64,000 bases of DNA, from positions 25,889,828 through 25,953,827 of the forward strand of contig NC_079876.1 in assembly GCF_029227915.1 (NCBI RefSeq), written 5' to 3'. Of the stretch, positions 13,151-23,600 are shown piece by piece. The notes beneath the pieces are model-generated. The model was not told the DNA's origin. It worked only from the letters and a program-made list of their open reading frames with translations, and did not search any database. The position numbers and the translations under genes are program-made. The first letter of the stretch is position 1, and the number at the start of each line of letters is the position of its first letter. This stretch comes from Hydractinia symbiolongicarpus (Eukaryota > Cnidaria > Hydrozoa > Anthoathecata > Hydractiniidae).

Positions 13151-13824
13151 AACACGATAGTCATTGGTAACAAAATGGCAAAAACCTTTTAAATAAACCT
13201 TTTAAGGCTCGCTCTCTTTCTATGGAAACAGAACTTTTTCCCAGAATTCTTTTCCTCTTTTTATTTGGACAAAGTCAAAGAGTCATAGAAACTAGATTAA
13301 AATAGCAGCCTTAGATACGAATACAAAAAATAGAAAAAAAACATTTCCGTCGAAGTTGGTTTTCAGCACCTTGAAAACGTTAGCAACTTTGGTATAACAG
13401 ACACCTTTACAATTTCATTAAAGATGTGTTGTTGCACAATAAAACTTGTCATCTGTCGTTCCCCAGAATTTTTGTCTTTTTGCTATGAGTGAAGACAGCG
13501 TTTTTTGCGAAAAATGCTACCGTTTGAGAAGCAGCCTTAATCTTCAATTCCTCTTTTTTTGAGACTGACTGCTGTGTACATAACAAAGTTTTTCTGTCAT
13601 CAATCCATAAAGAAAAGAAAGGAAAAAATTAATATGATAGCAACTTGGTACCCAAGCTCGTCCATTGTGTCGTTTAAAACAGGACTTCTTCTTTGGTTCG
13701 TTGGTACAACCATCAGAAGGTTGTACAACTTTTTTGTCTGAGTTCATTCTGTTAAAATTAGAATATGTATGTTTATCCTAGTTATCACACTTGTTTTTAA
13801 AAATATCAAAAATTTAATTTGCGT

Positions 13825-13930
13825 CAACATCGTCCCCAGGGCTCCTTTTCTCTTTCTAAAAATCTCGGACGGCGAGGTTGCATTTAACAACCAATCTTTA
13901 TCAATCTCGTTCCCAGGTCTTTTTTCTTTC
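13825..13930. repeat. Two adjacent fragments of the hairpin MITE family
   Basis: First fragment: ACATCGTCCCCAGGGCTCC to GGCGAGGTTG at 13880. A second fragment follows at about 13900-13930 (TCTCGTTCCCAGGTC), showing that these elements pile up in this intergenic region. Confidence 0.5.
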
Positions 13931-14702
13931 TGATAGATGGCTTTTTCCGCGCCAACACTTATATCAGTAAGCGAAAGAGAAACTCGGTGAGGGATTGAAT
14001 TTTCATCTTTCGACAAATTTTACTCCATAATTTTGTCGTCTTTACCACACCAATCGCTTTTATGTCAATTTTTGTTGGAAATGAAGACATTTTATCCCGA
14101 CTACAGTAACTTATATGTATGCAAAATATCATTTAAAAAATGGTAGTTTCGGAACTGTGACGTTTGTAACCGCTAATAGTATTCTGCCACACCCTATTTA
14201 TAAAAACGTTCTTAACTTCCACAGCAACTTAGTTATTTGGTGGAAAGATGAGCAGGTTTGTGTTCAAAAGGACGCACACAATATACTCCTGATAGCTCAC
14301 AGACCAAAAAAAAAGTTTAAAAAGTTTAAATGTTATTCAAGAGTTATGCTCCAATGTCACCCTTCTAACAGGTCCTGGGATCGAGGTTGGGACTCTGCAT
14401 TATACCATTTACCGGACCAAGAATGTTTATATCGATTCAAAAAGGAAAAATTTCATGTATTAAAAGAATAATAGTAACGTCAATATTTTTACTATTGTGT
14501 TCGACTTTTATATCCGAAACAAATTGGCCGCAACTTTGTTCTCAGGCCTCTTGTTTATTTTTTGAAAGCATTATATGTTAGAAGAGACAACAGCCCTTGA
14601 GACAAGAGATCCCAGTTCATAGCGCATGTAATTAAATCTATATACTGTGTTATAGGTTATATTATAAGTACACTAACGCACTTAAACAGGAGGGCGTTGG
14701 GC

Positions 14703-14975
14703 ATTGGGCGTTCGTAATTTTTTTAAAAATTAGCATTTGGGGGCGGCTGGAGCAACTTTAGGGAGGAAGTGGTTGGAAAAACGTGAAAAAATATTAAAAA
14801 AAAAATTAACCCATATAAACACCCAAACTCTTCCTGATTAACAAAATTATAGAAAAAAAGGTCGGGGTGTTGGGCGTTAAAAATTAAAAAGTAGCAATTG
14901 GGGGCGGCTGGAATAACTTTGGGGAAAAAGGTGTGGTAAATAAAAAACGTGAAAACATATAAAAACAGTCCAAAA
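14703..14975. repeat. Two direct copies of a G-rich block
   Basis: A block of about 100 bp beginning with GTTGGGCGTT-type sequence and containing AATTGGGGGCGGCTGGA appears at about 14703-14810 and again at about 14868-14970. The copies share the order of motifs (GGGCGT, a run of A, GGGGGCGGCTGGA, AACTTTGGGG, AACGTGAAAA). No function recognised. Confidence 0.6.
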
Positions 14976-15057
14976 AAAGCGAAGGGGTTGTTAGAGGGTG
15001 GTTAGTAGTTAGTAAGTTAACCCATCAATTGCATGATTAATTATGATAATTATTATC

Positions 15058-15140
15058 TATATATACTTTAAAATAATGTTCTGATGAAGATAGAATCCAT
15101 TCGCACTCAATTTGGTATAAAATAGATAGAAAAAATAGCC
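15058..15140 (+). repeat. Copy of the GGT promoter/5' UTR block with the start codon lost
   Basis: This block is nearly the same as 17548-17636 immediately before and including the GGT start codon. Both begin CTATATATACTTT and share AATAATGTTCTGATGAAGAT. Similarity ends at the start codon: ATGGCC in the gene is ATAGCC here (15135-15140), and the following bases do not resemble GGT exon 1. It may be a duplicated promoter or part of a dispersed repeat captured as a 5' UTR. Confidence 0.7.
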
Positions 15141-15219
15141 TTACATATTATCAAAGATTATCTGTGTTACATCAGTTGGACTACTTCAGTTTGTTTTGTT
15201 AAATATATATATATATACT

Positions 15220-15746
15220 AGTAGCCCGTGGAAAAATCCACAAGTTCACCCGTCCCTTTTATACCACATTGCGCGCGTTTTGCTACCTGCGCAGCTAAGC
15301 TACCATTTTGCGTGACAGACAAAGAGACGGACAGACGTATACGGGTATCATAATATAGACTAGTCGTTAGCCCGTGGAAAATCCACGGGTTCGCCCGTCC
15401 CTTTTATATCGCATTGCGTGCTTCTCGCTATTGCGCAGCTTAGCTAACATTTTGCGTGACAGACAGACAGACAGACGTATACGACTATTATAATATAGAC
15501 TAGTCGTTAACCCGTGGAGAAATCCACGGGGTCGCCCGTCCTTTATATATCTCATTTCGTGTTTCCGTAACAGGACGCGGCTTTCGCGGACAGACAGACA
15601 AAATACGGCTATTATTAAAGAGACTAGCCGTTAATCCGTGGAAAAATCCACGGGGTCGCCCGTCCCTTATATATCGCATTTCGTGTTTCTGTAACAGGAC
15701 GCGGTTTTCGCGGACAGACAGACAAAATACGGCTATTATTAAAGAG
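15220..15746. repeat. Four tandem units of a dispersed palindrome-headed repeat
   Basis: Four units of about 122-141 bp start near 15220, 15360, 15500 and 15621. Each has a palindromic head (CCCGTGGAAAAATCCACGGG in the best form), then CGCCCGTCCCTTTTATAT, a middle part, and a tail rich in GACAGACAGACA ending in a TATTATA-type sequence. Units 3 and 4 form one subtype (GTAACAGGACGCGG) and units 1 and 2 another. Partial copies lie at about 33586-33666 and 45809-45852. Noncoding; probably a nonautonomous mobile element that amplified in tandem. Confidence 0.75.
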
Positions 15747-16095
15747 ATTTATTTTTATATTTATTTTAATATTTTTGGGCAAAAAATATATATCAAAATA
15801 GCAAAAAGTTCTACATAGACAGAAGTATACATGCACAAAGTATATATATGTATATGTATCAGTCTTATCTTATCAGTATTACACCTTATTCAGCCGTCAT
15901 TAAAATAGCTGTCAAAAAAAATTGACAATTAAATATGTAAACAAAAATATTAAATATTATGTTAAATAAAAAAGAAAGCGTTTAATTATTGCGCGCAGTG
16001 TTTTTGAAGAAGATTTGTTCGTCGTTACTTCGTAACAGTTGATTTCTTAATGCAATTTTAAATTATTTTGTAGGTGGAATGCCTTCTCTAACCAG

Positions 16096-16140
16096 AGCTC
16101 TTTAAAATAAACTCGAAAGTCGAGTTTATCTTAAAGAGCT
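16096..16140. repeat. Near-perfect 21-bp hairpin followed by a second hairpin
   Basis: Arms 16096-16116 and 16120-16140 are reverse complements with one mismatch and a 3-nt loop. Directly after it lies a second smaller palindrome (GAGATGAAATGCTTTTCATC, about 16149-16168). A related, decayed sequence occurs at about 28890-28945 in a GGT intron. Confidence 0.7.
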
Positions 16141-17547
16141 GTGGAGAGGAGATGAAATGCTTTTCATCTCATCGTTTAGAAGCATGTTCCAAAGTTGTGG
16201 AGAATAAAAATGTTAAGCATAACTAAATAAAGTTTGCTTAACAAATTTTTGTTGGAGTTTTTAAGCATTTACCCTCGTGGTGCGGTCTGTTTGTCAAAAA
16301 GCCCAATTTTGACCCAACTTTTATTCCAACTTCACTTGACCATAACTCAAACACATAATAAATTAACCAGATGCTCAATCCAAGCTCAATTGATAGAAAA
16401 AGACCTAAACTTTCATTTTGGGCCACCTCTCTGGACAGCCCCGGACAACCCACTCGGCTGTTGACTTTAGTTATACATAAGAAAGGATTGCAAGCATTAG
16501 ATGTGTCGCAAATGCATTGGGCGCATGCTAAGTAGGTGTGTGATGGCACAAAACTATGTGTGGGTGATTTTGAGCTGCATTGGTGGCACTAACATAACCA
16601 ACAATCTCAAACTTGGGAAAATTTCTGGATAAATTTTTTGAACAAATTATTGACTTTGAATGGCAAAAATGTTACTAAAAAAGCGCTTTTAGACACCGGT
16701 TTTCTTTTTAAAACGCGGTATTTTGGTCTTACAACTAACTCTGAGCAAAGCCATTTTGTTGAAATTGTTTGTGACGCAGCTGGGCGGCCATGTAAAACGC
16801 CCGTGGCTATCCCGTGTAAATAAGGGGCCTGCACCACCAGGGTTAAAAGTCTATAAATGGTCATAAAACTTCGAGATAATTGAAACAAACAAATCAATCC
16901 GAAGCAGATATCGTAGGCTTTAAGGACCTATTTTAAAATCCTCAGTCACATGTTTCAAAAAAATTATTACCCAAAAGAAGAAAAAAGTTGTTAAATTTTT
17001 TTAATATTATTTCTATGAACAAGGTGTGATTAAAAACAGACCGACTAGGATGAAACCAATATCGTACCGCTTCCGCAGATCAAAAAAACGTTACAGGGCC
17101 TGGGTTTGAGGTTGGAATAAAGCCAGTGAGCAACTTAAAATCGAACTACTTGCTGGTGTAAAGCAAAACATATTGCTGCACGCTTCATTTAATTACAGGT
17201 GGCTTTATAGCAGAAAAAAATTAATTGCTACTACGCAAACCGGGGGTAATGTATGTGTTGCTGCATCGATACTCTTCGACTCTGATAAGCTTAAGCTGTT
17301 ATGTATTTCTTAAAAAGTTATTAATTTGCGTAACGTTTATAAAACATTGCTCCACTAGCGCAAAAGCTATAACCTCAACAAGTACAAGATTAAAAAAACC
17401 TATCATGACCCCCGGTTTAAATATTCATCAAATGAGTGATCAGGTGACCTTAGGTAAAAATTCGATTTTTTATACCGATTGCGAGAGACACTCAAAGAAA
17501 GTATTTTTTTTTAAAGGAAAATCAAAATAATTACAATAAGTATTCTC

Positions 17548-17630
17548 TATATATACTTTCAAATAATGTTCTGATGAAGATAGAATCCATTTGTGCTCAA
17601 TTTGATATAGAATAGACAGGAGAAAAAAAA
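17548..17630 (+). promoter_or_regulatory. Probable core promoter and 5' UTR of the GGT locus
   Basis: A TATA-like CTATATATAC lies at 17548-17557, about 75-80 nt before the ATG at 17631, leaving room for a short 5' UTR. The block is duplicated 2.5 kb upstream at 15058-15140. The promoter role is inferred from position only. Confidence 0.4.
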
Positions 17631-20600
17631 ATGGCCACACGCACTTCATTTACGACTACTTGTATATATATCATAGTTGTCCTACTTTTAATTTATTCTG
17701 TTCAATGCAAAAAGTAAGTTAATTATTTATTTGTTTATTTGTTTGTTTCTTTTTGTGTTTTTTTGACAATCTGGTTTGTTGATATGGCTCCGTGTTGGAA
17801 GAATTTTAAGTCACCTACATGATGAATTCTCACACTTTTAAGTTTAAGAATTTAATTTATCAGACCTAATATTTCTTCCATTAACAAATTGGTTTAAAAC
17901 TGTAGAAGGTTCAACCATGGTTGTGACTGCCTTAAAAATTTTTAAAATTTACTGCGTTGGAATGAATAAATAGTATTTTTGAAGGTATCTATCTAAACCC
18001 TGAATCTAATAGAAGCTAGCTAATGTCTGAATAAAAAAGTTCAACCATTTTCTAATAGACAAATGATATTTCAGTTTAAATATATTTTTTTGACACGGTT
18101 AGGAATATTAGGGTAGGCAAAGTTAATGTTTTTTTTAAAAAAGACGTATGTGAAAGAAAAAAATTGAATACACCTAAAAATTCCCACAATTTTTTTTTCG
18201 AAATAAAGCTGTGCAGAGCTATTTTGAACAGACAGAATACAATAATATAGAAGAAGAGAAGAATATAGAAAAAAAAGAGTATCCCTAGAGGCAGTATCCC
18301 TAAATAATCTTGAAAATAACAAAGATAAAACAGCCTTATTTATATTACAATAAAACAACAATAAGGTTCCGAAATAAACCGGTCAGAGTTTTTACTGATG
18401 TTTTTACCAAGAAACCATTTTTACCGGTTATATTTTTGACCGAATCGAATCTTTTACCGAATATTACTTAACCTTTATTAGCACATTAAGCTCCAAAATG
18501 TCTTAAAATGAGAAGGTGCAATGGTTGGTGTTATTTTCCGTTTAAAATTTAAGTTGAAATTCTGCTTGTTGTTTTACCGATTGGTTTTACCAAAGTTTGC
18601 AATTAAAAAATAAGCTTAGTCAGGTTGGCCTCTAACACTAAATATGTGTGACATCCACCTAAAACAAAACGCAAATTAGATGTCATCGCTCCAAACACAC
18701 ATCAATCCAAAATAGTTTACCATCTGTTGAATCAGATTATTCAAATTTATCGACAGTGTTGGTGACGGGGAGCCGAACAGAGAAAGTTTGCAATGTCGTT
18801 AAAGCTAGAAAAAGTAATTACTACTTCGTACTACAACTGCTGTAGCCGACAACTAGATAGGTAAAACCATCCCTAGAAAAACATAGAAACCATATTATTA
18901 TTATGCTTTCAAAATATATTGATTGATTAAAAGGTAGATATTCATAGCGAGCTAGCTACTTATCACTGGCTACACTGCTGATCTAGCTACGTGGCTAGCT
19001 ATGATCAAACTGAGGTGTATTATTCTAAACAAATATTATTCCAGCTGGGTACATACCCTAGCCAGCTAACGGCATGACAAAGCTTCAAATGATAACAGGT
19101 GATGATAAACTCAGCGTACTGTTTATACCAAATTTTGAGACTACTTTGAACATTTCAAAGTCTTAGAGATCCCAGCTGTGAAATGTCCAAGCCCGACACT
19201 TGATTTCCCTGCACAGGGAAACTAAGCGGCCACAAAAAAAGTAGTTTTTGAACCAAATGCTATAACTTCGTTTAAGACCAGATAAATTATAACATGGTAA
19301 ATTCAGCCGATGCATAACCTTTGACCCTTCTCCGTGATTACTAAATGAAGCCATGACAAAGCCAAGATTATATGAAACCATCTTCGCTTTAAATAAAAAG
19401 TAGTATCAAACTTGAAATGTTTTTTTTTAGAAACTCTATGAAAGGAAAGGACAGCTCAGAACCCGGTAAGAAAAGAGCCAATACAAAGGCAGACTCCGCC
19501 AGCGGAGCAGCCACTAAAGCGGGGGCAAGTACAGGGGCTGCGACTGCGTCCGACTCTTCTTCAGAATCACAGACATTTACAAATACGAAAGTCAATACGA
19601 AAATTTCCACCAAATCCAACGCAAGAAGTGGCGCAAACGCTGCTGCTAAAGTCAAAACATTTGCGCATGCTAACACTGAAACAAAGGTTGACACTCAACA
19701 ACAAAAACCTACGCCTCCTCCTGAAACTCCTGCTTTAACAACGCCCAATGGTGACTCCATTTTACCGCCTCCCGGTGGAAAAGACTGCAATTGTGCCACA
19801 ACACCAACGCCTGATATAAAACCAAACCGCAATTCAACTAAAACGCCTAAACCGCCTATTATCAATGTCTTCTGCCCCCCTTGTCCATGCCCATGCCCAC
19901 CACCGTGCCCATGTATTTGTCCATGTGCGCCCCCGCCACCTCCGCCACCCCCTCCACCGCCTTGCCCAATTCCTTGTCCAGTTCCATGTCCATGTCAGCA
20001 GACACCGTGCTCAGCGCCACCATGTCCTCAACTACCTCAAGACATGATATGTCCTGTGGATTGCACAGCACCTCCCTGTCCATGTATATACAAAAGATCT
20101 GACACAAACATGACGAGATCAAACATACATACGAGACGTGACGTCGAACAGATAACAGAACGTACGGAAAGACAGCACAATGGTAAGACGTATAAGTAAC
20201 GCCGATGATCATCGGTTTTTATGTCGGATTGTGACATGACAGCATTCCAATTTATTGTACTTTTGCATCTACTATGAATATCGTATTTTGCGCCCTCTTC
20301 TTGATTAAACGGCCCTCTCACATAACCTCTTTTCTGATAAAGATTAAAAAGAAGTGCTTTTTTAAATTGAGCAGTCTTGTGGCATCTAAATTTCTAATCT
20401 TAACACTTCAAGTACCTGTTTAAATTTGAGATCTGAGGGAAGAAAAAAACCCATACCCCACCATCATATCTTTTGTTAAAAAAAAAGATTAAAAAAATAT
20501 TTTCTTCAGCTACCTCCTCGATTAGGACTCATCTTTCACGTGCAATGTTGAAATAAGATTCCCGGGTGCTTAATTCAGTATTGATCTCTACTACTCGCCA

Positions 20601-23600
20601 TTTGTATTTTACCTCGTTTTCGATTTTTTTACTTCAATTCCATAGGTGCATCTAAACGAGTCCACGCATCAGGAAAACAACCCAACTTAGCATATGCGAA
20701 ACCTTTAGAATTCAATAAAGCCGCAGTGGCTGCTGACAATGAGAAGTGTTCTCAGATAGGCGTTGAAATTTTAAAAAGTGGTGGCACCGCCGCCGACGCA
20801 ATTGTCTCCACGCATTGTTGTGTCGAGGTGGTTAATAGTCACTCAACCGGATTAGGAGGTGGTGGATTCATGGTTTATTACGATAAAAAATCAGGTAGGT
20901 TTTCTTCTTCATTAGAAACATATTTAAACTTTAGGCTACTTTCCACTAAAGTGTACTTGGCCGCAATTCAACGGGAATCCCAACTCCCAACGTTTAGTAT
21001 CTGGCCATGCCACCTATATTTTGGCAAATTTAGAAGTTAAGCCGACTCATCTTTCAAGCGTTTGCAGAGGGATATTTTTTTTAAAACGATAAAAACAGAA
21101 AATACTGCTATATGAAGTCTAAACGCTGGGTGCTGGCGACATAGAGGATGAAATGCAGCCTTTTGATTTCTAAATAAATTCAGTATTTTGATAAACAAAC
21201 CACTCTTTTCTTCTTTACAGGAACATCAAAAGCGTATGATTTCAGAGAAACACTACCAGCGGCGTACACAGATAGTCAAAGTAAGTCTAGTTGCATGTTT
21301 TTGTTTTTATTCTATTTTATTTGTTTCTATTTCAATTAAGTTTCTAATGCATGCCAATACACTTCCAAAAGAAAAATAACACATTTGTACATCGTCATAC
21401 ATACAAAAGTTTTTCCTATGCTGTAAACAGAATTAGTGGCCACTGGTTTGCATATGGTGCGTGTGATTCTTCTTTTGGAAATAAAATGCATTAAATTCTT
21501 CGGGCTGTGTACTTTCAGGACCAGTAAACTTCGGGCACTAATTCTGTTTTGAACTGATGAAGTAGTAAAAGACCGGTTCGAAGACCAAATTCCTTTTTCG
21601 ATTTGTTTAGATAAAACACAGGGAGAAACGATATTAGTGCCTGGAGTCTTGCGAGGTCTGGAAGCAGTCTGGAAGGATTTTGGAAAACTGCCCTGGTCGG
21701 ATCTTTGGCAACCATGTATAAAGCTCGCTAAGGAAGGTTTTTATATACACGAAGCATTGGCCGCTGGGATTGAAAAGAAAAGCGACTTTATATTAGCAAA
21801 TTTAGGGTTACGGTAAGATCAAAGAGGGCGAAAAGAAAAAATTATTTCAGTGTAGTTAACTAGTTTGTCCATGGACAGATATGTACAAACACACTGAAGT
21901 AAACCAACGGTTCATTAGTTTTGTGATTATCAAAAATTAATGAACCGTTTTATGTTTTTAACACGAAACTAGACAGTGTAACTTCTCCCACTAGACAAGA
22001 CACAAGGTGACACAGTTTTAGTCCCTGGCGTATTGAAAGGTCTGCATCGCGTTTGGGAGGATTTTGGAAAGCTAGATTGGTCTGAACTATGGAAACCATG
22101 CATTAAACTTGCCAAAGAAGGATTTACTATCCATGAAGCGTTACACAACGCAATCTCAGCCAAAGAAGAGTATATTATGCAGAACGAGAATTTAAAGTAA
22201 GTGATATTTACTTATTGATTTACTATTTCTTAATTCAAAAAGGATAATGGTAAACATGTTGTTTTTGCCTTTACATCCCCAATTTTATTCCCAGAGCTTC
22301 TTGTTGTCTTCCACGGATGGTAGCCTTGTGGTAGAGCATTCGCTTCCAGTGCGGGAGGTTTTGGGTTCGAACCCAAGTCGAGTCGAGTCACAGACTATGA
22401 AAGTGTAAATCTTTACTTTTCTGCTTAGCGCTCAGCATGAGAATGGGATTAATATCTTAGGCAGTTGTCTAGTTGAGCGATTGCTGTGCTTGCACGGCTT
22501 TTGTAGGTCAATAGAAGCTTTAAATGCACTAAGCTCCCCTCCGCATGAACCTCGTTGATAGCATTACTAATAGGACCCGAAAATGCTATCCTGGGTAAAT
22601 AATTACAATAATAATAATAATAACCAGCGATGCTACTGACAGATCTGATGAGAAGCTCTAAGATGGAGGTTAAGGAATCCCCAAAAAGCTAACAATTAAC
22701 CTCTATCCCGAGCGTTTTTTCTTAAGAGACGAAAAGCATGGGATTGCAAACAAGTACTCGCTGAACGTTTATCTATCGTAGATGCAAGATTTTGTTGCAC
22801 GATTTAGAGCAAACGTGTTATGGAATCCCACTGTCGCTTTTCTCGACATTAACAGGATTAGTTGTTTACCCCGTCATTACTTTTTGGGGTTTCCTCTTTA
22901 TTTTGTTTCATTCTTCTCTAATATTTAATTGTGTTGTCCAGTTGTAAACATACACACTGACAAAACCTGTAGAAAATGCTTAAAATACACCTGTCCCCAT
23001 GACCCTCTTTCGCCTTTCCATATTGGGAAAAAGCGAAAAAGGGTCCTGGGGACGAAGTTGTGAAATGCACAAAGTTCAACGACAAAATCTTTACAACTCT
23101 ATTGTTGACGCGTTTGGTTTTAACTCCGCCATTGTAAATAGCTGAATGATGGGTGTTTGTTAAAGGGCGCTACTTATGACGTTTCTTGAAGTGGGACACT
23201 TCAGAGTACACTGTTTGGAAGACACAACAGCAGTTTTAAAAGTATGGGAAACAAACCGTTATGTTATTCTTTACCTTGTCTGTTCTAACACGCGACACTG
23301 TTAAACGAAAGTTTATTTGTCGCGTAGATTTCGCGACATCTGTCACAAGGAGCGCGTCATGTGTCGCATAGTTTTCGCGACATCTATTCTTGTGATAGTG
23401 GGTGGAAATTATTAAAATACTTTTTGGAAATGATTTTTTTAAGGGAGCTTTTTGCACCTTCTGGTACATTGTTGAAACTTGGTGACACTTTGAAGCGACC
23501 AAAACTTGCAGCTACAATGAAGAAAATTAGCGATTCCGGTGGCTCGGACGAATTCTACAAGTAAGTTCTGTATTTAATGCAAAAGAAAAAATCATCAGCT

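Larger units (their letters stand above)
5921..17630. other. Long intergenic region, repeats but no supported gene
   Basis: About 11.7 kb between the minus-strand GPCR and the plus-strand GGT locus. Reading frames of 60-118 codons exist (for example near 9311-9550, 11401-11640 and 14115-14471). The second overlaps a dispersed hairpin repeat, the third contains a fragment of one, and none has homology I recognise or matching splice phases. What can be supported is repeat content, listed separately: a CAA microsatellite, an old SINE copy, several hairpin elements, a duplicated 100-bp block, a four-unit tandem repeat and a copy of the GGT 5' region. AGCT-rich short repeats also cluster at 10560-10800. 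Confidence 0.6.

Noticed and set aside
14115-14471. 118-codon plus-strand frame
   Set aside because: It contains a fragment of the hairpin repeat family (CCTGGGATCGAGGTTGGG) and has no recognised homology.
17225-17530. 101-codon frame just before the GGT promoter block
   Set aside because: It begins with TTG, shows no recognised domain and no splice-phase link to GGT exon 1, which has its own ATG and signal peptide.
19389-20321. Several open frames opposite or shifted relative to GGT exon 2
   Set aside because: They are shadows of the repetitive Cys/Pro exon. Only the plus-strand frame fits the exon 1 and exon 3 phases.
22315-22392. A functional tRNA gene
   Set aside because: A and B boxes and a T-arm are present, but the acceptor stem does not pair and a SINE body with microsatellite tail follows.
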